64,000 nt of DNA, from NCBI GenBank assembly GCA_019454225.1, contig CP075370.1, positions 2,284,001-2,348,000 of the forward strand. Reading direction: 5' to 3'. A program made the position numbers and the translations under genes. Positions 43,269 through 50,627 of this stretch are shown piece by piece. Numbering within the stretch: the first letter of the stretch is position 1; each line of letters opens with the position of its first letter. The notes beneath the pieces were generated by a model. The model had not been told where the DNA came from, did not search any database, and saw nothing but the letters and a program-made list of their open reading frames with translations. The stretch comes from Paracoccaceae bacterium (GTDB lineage: Bacteria; Pseudomonadota; Alphaproteobacteria; Rhodobacterales; Rhodobacteraceae).

Positions 43269-44132
43269 TCAGATGCCGTTCACCGGCACCTTCAGATAGC
43301 TGACGCCATTGTCCTCGGGCTCCGGCATCTGGCCTGCGCGCATGTTGACCTGCAGCGAGGGGATGATCAGCCGGGGCATCGCCAGCGTCGCGTCGCGGGC
43401 CCGCCGCATCGCCACGAAGTCATCCTTGGACCGGCCCGCGCCGACATGCTTGTTCTGGCGCTTCTGGTCGCCCACCGTGGTTTCCCAGGCATAGTCGTCG
43501 CGGCCCTCGGCCTTGTAGTCATGGCCGACGAAGATGCGTGTCTGCTCGGGCAGGGACAGGATCTTCTGGATCGAGTCCCACATCGCCTCGGCCGAGCCGC
43601 CGGGAAAGTCGCAGCGCGCGGTGCCAAAATCGGGCATGAACAGCGTGTCGCCCACGAAGGCCGCATCGCCGATCACATAGGTCAGGCAGGCGGGCGTGTG
43701 GCCGGGGGTGTGCAGCACGTCGGCGCGCATCTGGCCGATCATGACGCTGTCGCCTTCCTTGAACAGCCGGTCGAACTGCGATCCGTCACGCTGGAACCGG
43801 GTGCCTTCGTTGAAGATCTTGCCGAAGGTGTCCTGCACCACGGTGATGCGGTCGCCGATGCCGATCTTGCCGCCCAGCCGTTCCTGGATGTAGGGCGCGG
43901 CCGAGAGGTGGTCGGCATGGACATGGGTTTCGAGGATCCACTGCAGATCCAGCCCCTCGGTGCGGATGAAGTCGATCACCGCGTCGGCCGACCGGGTATC
44001 GGTGCGGCCCGAGGCGTAGTCGAAGTCGAGCACCGAATCGACCACGGCGCAGGCACGCCCCTGCGGTTCGCGGATGAGATAGGTGAGGGTGTTGGTGGCT
44101 TCGTCGAAGAAGGCGTGGACGGTGGGTGTCAT
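43269..44132 (-). CDS. blh: MBL-fold persulfide dioxygenase-like hydrolase (Blh C-terminal half)
   Basis: 287 residues, metallo-beta-lactamase fold of the ETHE1/Blh group. The metal motif THVHADH is around residues 69-75, further ligands are in HTPGHTPACL, DTLFMPDFG and FVGHDYK. Relatives oxidise glutathione persulfide to sulfite with one Fe(II) or act as Blh in the BigR regulon. It is the first gene of the leftward operon with the PmpA/PmpB-like halves and the DUF442 gene. The ATG at 44132 is chosen from the family N-terminus MTPTVHAFFDEATNTLTYL. A SqrR/BigR-like site lies upstream. Confidence 0.9.
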   Translation of the reverse strand: MTPTVHAFFDEATNTLTYLIREPQGRACAVVDSVLDFDYASGRTDTRSADAVIDFIRTEGLDLQWILETHVHADHLSAAPYIQERLGGKIGIGDRITVVQDTFGKIFNEGTRFQRDGSQFDRLFKEGDSVMIGQMRADVLHTPGHTPACLTYVIGDAAFVGDTLFMPDFGTARCDFPGGSAEAMWDSIQKILSLPEQTRIFVGHDYKAEGRDDYAWETTVGDQKRQNKHVGAGRSKDDFVAMRRARDATLAMPRLIIPSLQVNMRAGQMPEPEDNGVSYLKVPVNGI

Positions 44133-44184
44133 GGCGGCCTCGTGGGATTCCGGTTGCGGGCATCATATGGGCAGAGGCTATCAT

Positions 44185-44200
44185 ATTTCAAGAATTGAAT
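44185..44200. promoter_or_regulatory. SqrR/BigR-like operator candidate before the Blh operon
   Basis: ATTT-N8-GAAT, one mismatch from the ATTC-N8-GAAT element recognised by the sulfide-responsive repressor SqrR (BigR). It lies in a conspicuously AT-rich patch (44161-44200), 53 bases upstream of the MBL gene start. No sqrR/bigR gene is in the window. Confidence 0.5.
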
Positions 44201-44234
44201 GTGTGCGTCCCGCGCCTGCGTCGGATCCGCGCGG

Positions 44235-44248
44235 TTGACCTGAGTCAA
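44235..44248. promoter_or_regulatory. FnrL-type box before the DksA/TraR-like gene
   Basis: TTGAC-CTGA-GTCAA, a perfect palindrome of the FNR/FnrL class (TTGAY-N4-RTCAA). Its centre is about 61 bases before the ATG at 44303, so with a ~20-base leader it would sit near -41, the position for activation under low oxygen. Confidence 0.65.
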
Positions 44249-44302
44249 TGCAGGGGCCCAGTCTGGGCGCCACCCTGCCAAAGGGCAAGACGGGAGGAGC
44301 GC

Positions 44303-44632
44303 ATGGCCGAGATGACCGTTCACAAGGCGACGATGGAGGCTCGCCTGGCCGAGCTTTCGTCGCGGCTGCAGGACATCGAGACCGAGCTTGACAGCCATCA
44401 TGACCCCGACTGGGAAGATCTGGCGACGCAGCGCGAGGGGGACGAGGTGCTGGAGGGGCTGGGCGTGTCGGGGCAGGCCGAGATGCGGGCGATCCGCGCC
44501 GCGCTGGCGCGCATCGAGGCCGGTGACTATGGCCTGTGTGCCCGCTGCGGCGAGGCGATCGAGGCGCGACGGCTGGAGATTCTGCCCTGGGTGGCGCTGT
44601 GCCGGGACTGCGCAGGCGGGAGGCAGGCATGA
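44303..44632 (+). CDS. DksA/TraR-family zinc-finger protein
   Basis: 109 residues: an N-terminal helical part (TMEARLAELSSRLQDIETELD) and a C-terminal four-Cys zinc finger (CARCGEAIEARRLEILPWVA ending in CRDC). It lacks the length and the coiled-coil tip DxxDxA of true DksA, so it is closer to TraR/YocK-like short members that bind RNA polymerase through the secondary channel. A GGAGGA ribosome site precedes the ATG at 44303. The FnrL-like box suggests expression at low oxygen. Its stop overlaps the next ATG. Confidence 0.88.
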   Translation: MAEMTVHKATMEARLAELSSRLQDIETELDSHHDPDWEDLATQREGDEVLEGLGVSGQAEMRAIRAALARIEAGDYGLCARCGEAIEARRLEILPWVALCRDCAGGRQA

Positions 44633-44841
44633 AGGTGGCACGCGACGGACTGGTGATACTGGCCGATGACGGGGGCGCACTGGACGCGCGGCTGCGCGAG
44701 CCGCCGCCCGTTCCGCCCGATCACGGGCTGGCGCCGCTGCTGGCCGAGATGCGGGCGCTGTTCCGGCTGGTGCCGGGGATGCCGAACGTGACCGTGGCCC
44801 CCGAGGCCGATGAGAGCGATTTCGACAACATGCCGGTATGA
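44629..44841 (+). CDS. Small conserved-looking protein of unknown function
   Basis: 70 residues, acidic, no TM helix, no Cys. It is Leu/Pro-rich (LREPPPVPPDHGLAPLLAEM) and ends in an Asp/Glu/Ser tail. No family is recognised. It is coupled to the DksA/TraR-like gene by a four-base ATGA overlap, which argues for a real gene and a shared low-oxygen promoter. Confidence 0.65.
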   Translation: MKVARDGLVILADDGGALDARLREPPPVPPDHGLAPLLAEMRALFRLVPGMPNVTVAPEADESDFDNMPV

Positions 44842-44917
44842 TGCCATCCCGGGATTGCCAAGGGGCGGGTCCCGGGCCTTAATGGCGCCGGACAAAAACC
44901 CGCGCAGGGGCAAGGGG

Positions 44918-46747
44918 ATGGATGACGGGGGCGAGGGCGGCAAACGCCCGGCGGTGCGCAGCGACCGCGCCGGTGCGGTGATGGTCATCACCATCGACGC
45001 CCCGCCGGTCAATGCGCTGGGCCATGCGGTGCGCGCGGGGCTCTGGCAGGAGGTCGGGGCTGCGGCAGGCGATGCCGCCGTCCGCGCGATCGTGATCCGG
45101 GCCGAGGGCCGCACCTTTCCCGCCGGGGCCGACATTGCCGAGTTCGGCAAGACCCCGGTTCCGCCCCTGCTGCCCGAGGTGCTGGATCTGATTGAAGGCT
45201 GCGCGAAACCCGTGGTCGCGGCGATCCACGGGCAGGCGCTGGGGGGCGGTCTGGAACTGGCCCTGGCTGCGCATGCCCGGGTGGCGGCGGACAGCGCGCG
45301 GCTGGGCCTGCCCGAGGTCAGTCTGGGCATCCTGCCGGGGGCGGGCGGCACGCAGCGCCTGCCGCGCCTGATCGGGGCCGAACAGGCGCTGCGGCTGATG
45401 CTGAGCGGCCGTCCCGTGCCGGCGGCCGAGGCGCTGGCCCTCGGGATGCTGGACCGGGTGGTCGAGGGCGATCCGGCGGCCGCGGCGGTCGAGATGGCGG
45501 CGGCGCTGGAGGCGCCGCGCCCCACGCGCGAGCGACGCGACGGGATGCGCGACGGCCGGGCCTATGTGGCCGCCGTGGCCGCCGCCCGCGCGCAGGCCGG
45601 GGCCCAGGCCCTGCCCGCGCCGCCGCGCATCGTCGATTGCGTCGAGGCGGCGCTGTTGCTGCCGTTCGAGCAGGGCATGGCGTTCGAGCGTGCGGCCTTT
45701 GTCGACCTGGTCGATTCGCCCGAGGCGCGGGCGCTGCGCGCGGCCTTCTTCGCCGAACGCCGCGCCGCCCGGATGCCCGGTGCCGAGGCGCGGGCACGGC
45801 CGGTGCGGGCGGTGCTGGTGATCGGGGCGGGCGAGGCGGGCGCCGATGTGGCGCGCGCCCTGCTGGCCGCAGGGTTGCGGGTGACGCTGGCCGATGCCGA
45901 CAGGCCCGCGCTGGTGGCGGGGCTGGAGCGGATCGCGGCCACGCAGGAGGCCGCCGTGGCGGCGGGCCGTCTGGCCCCGGACGCGCGCGAGGCGGACTGG
46001 GCGCGCCTGGCCCCGGCGCTGGCGGATGGTCCGCCCGATCCCGATGCGCCGCCGCCCGACATGGTGGTGCTGGCCGACGGATTTGCCGCCCCCGGCGTCG
46101 AGATGCCGCCGATCGGCCGGACGCGCGCCGACGGGGCGCCGGTGGTGACGCTGGGCCGTTACGGGCGCAGCGGCGCGCAGGGCGTCGGGCTGGTGCTGCC
46201 GCCGGGGCGGCGGCTGGCCGAACTGCTGGTCGGCGCGGCCACGGCGCCCGAGACAGTGGCCACGGTTCTGGCGGTGCTGAAGCGGATCGACCGGCTGCCG
46301 GTTCAGGCTGGCGGGCGCGGCATCATCGGGCCGCTGACCGGGGCGCTGTCGGCGGCGGCACGGCACATGGCGGCGCGGGCGGGCGCGGGGGCCGTGGCGC
46401 GGGTGCTGCAGGGATGGAACCTTGGCGTGGCAGGGATCGCGGGCGATGCGCCGCCCCCCGCCGGGCTGGCCGACCGCCTGATCGCGGCGATGGCCAATGC
46501 CGGGTTCCGCCTGCTGGGCGAGGGCGCAGCGCAGCGCCCGTCCGACATCGACGTGGCGATGGTGGCCGGGCTGGGCTGGCCGCGCCATGTGGCGCCGCCC
46601 ATGCTCTGGGCCGAGGAGCGCGGGCTGATCGTGCTGCGGGCCGATCTGGCGCGATGGGGGCAGGAGGCGCCCGACATATGGGCGCCCGCCCCGATGGTGC
46701 AGCAACTGGTCCAGAACGACATCCGCATGGCCGCGCTGAACGACTGA
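44918..46747 (+). CDS. FadB/FadJ-like protein: enoyl-CoA hydratase domain plus degenerate 3-hydroxyacyl-CoA dehydrogenase half
   Basis: 609 residues, shorter than normal FadJ/FadB (~700). The hydratase half (residues ~15-190) is intact: oxyanion GADIAEF and both catalytic glutamates in GGGLELAL and LPEVSLGILPGAGGTQR. The dehydrogenase half keeps a Rossmann start (VIGAGEAGADVA), but the region that should read NTS and HFFSP is shortened and lacks the catalytic His (GLVLPP), and the domain-joining GF(I/V)GNR is replaced by GRGIIGPL. The C-terminal SDIDVAMVAGLGWPRH remains. It probably hydrates enoyl-CoA only. The ATG at 44918 has AGGGG about 8 bases upstream. Confidence 0.85.
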   Translation: MDDGGEGGKRPAVRSDRAGAVMVITIDAPPVNALGHAVRAGLWQEVGAAAGDAAVRAIVIRAEGRTFPAGADIAEFGKTPVPPLLPEVLDLIEGCAKPVVAAIHGQALGGGLELALAAHARVAADSARLGLPEVSLGILPGAGGTQRLPRLIGAEQALRLMLSGRPVPAAEALALGMLDRVVEGDPAAAAVEMAAALEAPRPTRERRDGMRDGRAYVAAVAAARAQAGAQALPAPPRIVDCVEAALLLPFEQGMAFERAAFVDLVDSPEARALRAAFFAERRAARMPGAEARARPVRAVLVIGAGEAGADVARALLAAGLRVTLADADRPALVAGLERIAATQEAAVAAGRLAPDAREADWARLAPALADGPPDPDAPPPDMVVLADGFAAPGVEMPPIGRTRADGAPVVTLGRYGRSGAQGVGLVLPPGRRLAELLVGAATAPETVATVLAVLKRIDRLPVQAGGRGIIGPLTGALSAAARHMAARAGAGAVARVLQGWNLGVAGIAGDAPPPAGLADRLIAAMANAGFRLLGEGAAQRPSDIDVAMVAGLGWPRHVAPPMLWAEERGLIVLRADLARWGQEAPDIWAPAPMVQQLVQNDIRMAALND

Positions 46748-46753
46748 GGCGCC

Positions 46754-46969
46754 TCAGCCCAGCAGGATGCCTGCGACCACGCACATCAGCCCCAGCGCCG
46801 ACACGCCCAGAGCGGCCATGTTCAGCACGACGACCCGTTGCAGCACCGCGCGCAGGGCATCGTCGGGCAGGCCCGCGCGGCGCGCGCGGGTCACGGTGAC
46901 CACGCACCAGACCAGCCCCGCCACACCCGCCAGCGCCACTGCCGCGCCGATCCACACCAGCCATTCCAT
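46754..46969 (-). CDS. Small two-TM membrane protein
   Basis: 71 residues, two hydrophobic helices (about residues 5-27 and 47-70) joined by a basic loop (RARRAGLPDDALRAVLQR). It is a typical small Rhodobacteraceae inner-membrane protein with no assigned role. It is convergent with the FadB-like gene, whose stop is 6 bases away, and divergent from the RutE-like gene. The start ATG is at 46969. Confidence 0.7.
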   Translation of the reverse strand: MEWLVWIGAAVALAGVAGLVWCVVTVTRARRAGLPDDALRAVLQRVVVLNMAALGVSALGLMCVVAGILLG

Positions 46970-47046
46970 CGCCGCACCCCGCTTGCGCCCCGGTCGCTCC
47001 GGCCCTAACCCGGGGGGCGGGCGCAGGCAAGCGGCGGGGGATCGGC

Positions 47047-47637
47047 ATGGCGGTGGACGAGGCGGCGCTGGAGACGATCTTTGCCGCGCATACCGCGCAT
47101 GGCTGGCAGGACCGGCCGGTGCCGGAAAGCCTGCTGCGGCGGATGGTCGACCTGGCCGGGATGGGCCCCACCGCCTTCAACCAGCAGCCGTTGCGGGTGA
47201 TCCTGGTGACCTCGGCCGAGGGCAAGGCGCGGCTGGCACCCGCCATGTCGCGCGGCAACCGCGACAAGACGATGGCGGCCCCGGTGACGGCGATCCTGTG
47301 CCGCGACCTGGGATTCTGGCGCAACCTGCCGGACCTGTGGCCGGCGCAGGATGTGCGGGGCTTCTATGACGGCAGGCCCGAGGCGGCGCTGGCCAGTGCG
47401 ACGCGCAACGCCACGCTTCAGGCCGGATACCTGGTCCTGGCGGCGCGCGCGCTGGGGCTGGGGGCGGGGCCGATGTCGGGTTTCGATGCGGCTGCGGTGA
47501 CGGCGGCGTTTCTGGATGGGCCCGACCGGGCCGAGTGGCAGGTGGATTTCCTGATGAACATCGGCTTTGCCGATCCGGCGGCGAATCGCCCCCGTCTGCC
47601 GCGGCTGGGGTTCGACCGCATCGCGCGGATGGCCTGA
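47047..47637 (+). CDS. rutE: Nitroreductase-family malonic semialdehyde reductase, RutE-like
   Basis: 196 residues, FMN nitroreductase fold. It shows the RutE/HadB signature: GMGPTAFNQQPLRV near the N-terminus, SRGNRDKTMAAPVTAILC, and AGYLVLAARALGLGAGPMSGFD. RutE reduces malonic semialdehyde to 3-hydroxypropionate in pyrimidine use. It is 22 kb from the aminotransferase that would make malonic semialdehyde, so the link is functional, not operonic. The start ATG at 47047 follows a G-rich ribosome site. A general NAD(P)H nitroreductase is the alternative. Confidence 0.8.
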   Translation: MAVDEAALETIFAAHTAHGWQDRPVPESLLRRMVDLAGMGPTAFNQQPLRVILVTSAEGKARLAPAMSRGNRDKTMAAPVTAILCRDLGFWRNLPDLWPAQDVRGFYDGRPEAALASATRNATLQAGYLVLAARALGLGAGPMSGFDAAAVTAAFLDGPDRAEWQVDFLMNIGFADPAANRPRLPRLGFDRIARMA

Positions 47638-47709
47638 TCGCCCGGGTTGAAGCGCCCGGCGCGCCGGGGTAGGACGCGGGGCCTGTTTCCCCCGCGAGAG
47701 GTTTGCCCC

Positions 47710-47964
47710 ATGTCCGCATCGCCCGATGCCTACAACGTCACCGCCGACGAGCTGCGCCAGTTCATCGAACGCGCCGAACAGCTTGCGGCCGAGAAGCGCG
47801 ACATCGCCGAACAGGAAAAGGAACTGTTCGCCGAGGCCAAGGGCCGGGGATACGACACGAAGGTGATGCGCAAGGTGATCGCCCTGCGCAAGCGCAAGCC
47901 CGACGAGGTGGCGGAGGAAGAGGAGATCCTCGAGGTCTACAAGGCCGCGCTTGGCATGGCCTGA
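47710..47964 (+). CDS. gapR: GapR-family DNA-binding protein (DUF2312)
   Basis: 84 residues, mainly coiled-coil and very rich in Lys/Glu (ADELRQFIERAEQLAAEKRD in the first half; the YDTKVMRKVIALRKRKPDE part closes it). GapR of Caulobacter forms clamps on overtwisted DNA and stimulates gyrase and topoisomerase IV ahead of replication and transcription. It is near-universal in Alphaproteobacteria. The ATG at 47710 gives the standard-length protein; in-frame sequence before it is not conserved-looking. An inverted repeat follows that could terminate both this and the convergent gene. Confidence 0.93.
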   Translation: MSASPDAYNVTADELRQFIERAEQLAAEKRDIAEQEKELFAEAKGRGYDTKVMRKVIALRKRKPDEVAEEEEILEVYKAALGMA

Positions 47965-47971
47965 GGCGGGG

Positions 47972-47992
47972 CCGGGCAGGGTGCCTGCCCGG
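47972..47992. terminator. Bidirectional hairpin between convergent genes
   Basis: Perfect 9-base stem CCGGGCAGG/CCTGCCCGG with a 3-base loop (GTG), between gapR and the convergent gene ending at 47998. No T-tract on either side, so termination would be weak or rho-assisted. Confidence 0.55.
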
Positions 47993-47997
47993 TGCCA

Positions 47998-48870
47998 TCA
48001 GGGCATCAGCACGGTCACCCCGCTCATGCCCATCAGGCGGCTCATGTCGCGGTCATAGGCGGCCGTCAGGTCGGCGATCGTGGCATCCGTCCAGCCGGGC
48101 AGTTCCACGTCGACCTCGACCGCCTCGGGCAGCGCATATTTGTCGAGGAAGGCCGACACCACCTTGCGGCGTTCGGCGGCATCGGCGGGGGGATGCGCGG
48201 CCAGCCAGGCCTGCATTCGCGACAATCCGTCGGGATGCATGATCGCGGCCAGCAGGTCGTCGGCATCCTCGAGCACGGTGGCCGGTCCGTGGCCCGACAC
48301 GGCGGCCAGAACCTCGGGCCACAGCAGGGGCGTATCCTCGTCGCACCACAGCGTGACGGGCGCATCCGGGCAGGACTGCCGCAGCGCCGCCACAAGGTCG
48401 GACCAGCGCAGCTGCGCGGGGTCGGTGGCGGCCAGGAAATCCTCGACTGTCATGGCCTGCTGCTTGGCGGCGACGGCGGGCAGGAAGGTCGCGGGGTTGC
48501 GGACGGCCAGGTGGAATTCGCACTCGATTTCCGGAAACACCTGGGCAAAGGCGAACATGCGTTCCGCGGCGGCGGGATAGAACCGTTCGCGCACAGCACT
48601 TTGCGCATAGCCCATGAAGTTGTCCCAGGACAGGACCAGCCGTTCGGCGCGATCCTCGTCCATGATCTGGTCGAGCAGCAGCGCCTGGGTGTCGCGGCTT
48701 GCGGGCTGGCCGCGCAACTGCATCGCGGTATCGCGCAGCAGCGTTCGGTATCGCGCGGGCCCCGGAACCACGATCCCCTCGGCCGACAACGCGGCGCGGT
48801 TCTTCAGCAGGCAGCGCAGCAGACGTTCGTCGTCGGTGCAGTGGACGCCCAGGTGATAGACGATGCGCAT
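47998..48870 (-). CDS. Conserved hypothetical protein of the Rhodobacteraceae
   Basis: 290 residues from an ATG at 48870 (GGGG five bases upstream) giving MRIVYHLGVHCTDDERLLRC. Alternating strand/helix pattern, no signal peptide or TM helix. Features such as IVVPGPARYR, LSWDNFMGY and EFHLAVRNPATFLPA resemble sulfotransferase/glycosyltransferase-like alpha-beta proteins, but no P-loop or catalytic motif is certain. Convergent with gapR and divergent from the iron-type permease gene. Function unknown. Confidence 0.75.
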   Translation of the reverse strand: MRIVYHLGVHCTDDERLLRCLLKNRAALSAEGIVVPGPARYRTLLRDTAMQLRGQPASRDTQALLLDQIMDEDRAERLVLSWDNFMGYAQSAVRERFYPAAAERMFAFAQVFPEIECEFHLAVRNPATFLPAVAAKQQAMTVEDFLAATDPAQLRWSDLVAALRQSCPDAPVTLWCDEDTPLLWPEVLAAVSGHGPATVLEDADDLLAAIMHPDGLSRMQAWLAAHPPADAAERRKVVSAFLDKYALPEAVEVDVELPGWTDATIADLTAAYDRDMSRLMGMSGVTVLMP

Positions 48871-48950
48871 GATGCCCCATGTCCCGTTACGCGGCGGATC
48901 ATAGAGGGATTTCTGGACAGCGAAACCGCTTTCGGTTACGCCCCCGGACC

Positions 48951-50627
48951 GTGACCGACCAAAACGCTCAGGCATCGCCCCCGCGCATCACCCTGCGCCC
49001 GCCGCGCCCCGACCCCTGGTCGGTGGCGGCGCTGGTCGTGGCGCTCGTGGTGCTGGCGCCTGTGGTTGCCGTCGTGGTGCTGGCCTTCGCACCGACCGAG
49101 AACATCTGGCCGCATCTGGTGGCTCATGTCCTGCCGCGGCAGGGGGCGAACACCGCGCTGCTGATGGCCGGGGTGGGCGTGATGACAGCAGTGGCGGGCA
49201 CCGGCACGGCCTGGCTGGTGGCGATGTACCGCTTTCCGGGGCGCGGCTGGCTGACCCATGCCCTGCTGTTCCCGCTGGCGATCCCGGCCTATGTCGGGGC
49301 CTATGCGGTGGTCGATTTCCTGGACTATTCGGGCTGGGTGCAATCCACACTGCGGCAGGTCGCGGGCTGGCAGAGTTCGCGCGACTACTGGTTCCCGGCG
49401 GTCCGCAGCGAGGGGATGGCGATCGTCGTGCTGTCGGCGGCGCTGTACCCCTATGTCTACCTGCTGGCCCGCGCCGCATTCCGCGAAGCCTCGGGCTGCA
49501 CCTACGAGGTGGCGCGTGCCCTGGGCGCGGGGCCCTGGGGGCTGTTCTGGCGGGTGGGCCTGCCCATGGCGCGCCCGGCAGTGGCCACCGGCGTCGCGCT
49601 GGCGCTGATGGAGGTGGTGGCGGATTACGGGACGGTGGCGCATTTCGGGGTGCCGACGCTGACCAGCGGGATCTTCTCGGTCTGGCTGACGGGGGGCAAT
49701 GCCGGCGGGGCGGCACAGATCGCACTGGTGCTGCTGGCCGTGGTGGCGGCGCTGATCGCGGTGGAACGCGCCGGGCGGCGGCGGGCGCGGTTCCACCGGC
49801 TCAGCCGGTCGTCGCGGCCCATCGTGGCGCAGCCGCTGGCGGGCTGGCGTGGCTGGGCCGCCTTTGCCGCCTGTGCGCTGCCGGTCGCGGTGGGTTTTCT
49901 GCTGCCGGTGGGGGTGATGCTGGGGCACGGGCTGCGCCACCCCGCCGCCTGGGTGGCGCCCGGGCTGGCCGGGGCGGCCTGGAACACCGTCGCGGTGGGC
50001 ATGACGGCGGCCGCCCTGACGGTGGGGGCGGCACTGGTGATGACCTATGGCGTGCGCCTGTCGGGCCGCGCCCTGCCGCGCCGGCTGGCCCCGCTGACCA
50101 CCCTTGGCTATGCCGCGCCGGGGGCGGTGCTGGCGGTGGGTATCCTGGTGCCGCTGGCGGCGCTTGATCACCGGCTGGCCGATCTGGTTCTGGCGGTCAC
50201 CGGATACGACCCCGGGCTGATGCTGACGGGCACGGCGGCGGCGCTGGTGCTGGCCTATGCGGTCCGGTTCTTTGCCATCGCGCAGGGCGCGGTCGATGCG
50301 GCCTTCGGCCGGGTCAAGCCGACGCTTCCGCTGGCCGCGCGGTCGCTGGGGCGCGGGCCGGGCGGGGCGCTGGCTGCGGTCTACCTGCCGCTGATGCGGG
50401 GCTCGGTCGGGGTGGCGCTGCTGATCGTCTTTGTCGACTGCGTCAAGGAACTGCCGGCGACGCTGCTGCTGCGGCCGTTCAACTGGAACACGCTGTCCAC
50501 CCGGGTCTATGAACAGGCGAGCCTGGAGCGGCTGGGCGATGCGGCGCCCGCCGCGCTGATCGTGATGCTGGTCGGGCTGGCGGCGGTGGCCCTGCTGGCC
50601 CGCGCCACGCGCGAGTCTGCCGCCTAG
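48951..50627 (+). CDS. Iron(III)-type ABC transporter permease (FbpB/SfuB-like), orphan
   Basis: 558 residues, a fused double permease with about 12 TM helices and two EAA loops (EVARALGAGPWGLFWRVGLP and LAARSLGRGPGGALAAVYLP). The second half ends with CVKELPATLLLRPFNWNTLS, the FbpB hallmark. Such permeases import ferric iron delivered by a periplasmic FbpA-type protein. Neither a binding protein nor an ATPase is adjacent. The GTG at 48951 is chosen because the longer frame from 48879 adds an Arg-rich stretch without a ribosome site; support is moderate. Its stop shares CTAG with the convergent gene. Confidence 0.9.
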   Translation: MTDQNAQASPPRITLRPPRPDPWSVAALVVALVVLAPVVAVVVLAFAPTENIWPHLVAHVLPRQGANTALLMAGVGVMTAVAGTGTAWLVAMYRFPGRGWLTHALLFPLAIPAYVGAYAVVDFLDYSGWVQSTLRQVAGWQSSRDYWFPAVRSEGMAIVVLSAALYPYVYLLARAAFREASGCTYEVARALGAGPWGLFWRVGLPMARPAVATGVALALMEVVADYGTVAHFGVPTLTSGIFSVWLTGGNAGGAAQIALVLLAVVAALIAVERAGRRRARFHRLSRSSRPIVAQPLAGWRGWAAFAACALPVAVGFLLPVGVMLGHGLRHPAAWVAPGLAGAAWNTVAVGMTAAALTVGAALVMTYGVRLSGRALPRRLAPLTTLGYAAPGAVLAVGILVPLAALDHRLADLVLAVTGYDPGLMLTGTAAALVLAYAVRFFAIAQGAVDAAFGRVKPTLPLAARSLGRGPGGALAAVYLPLMRGSVGVALLIVFVDCVKELPATLLLRPFNWNTLSTRVYEQASLERLGDAAPAALIVMLVGLAAVALLARATRESAA

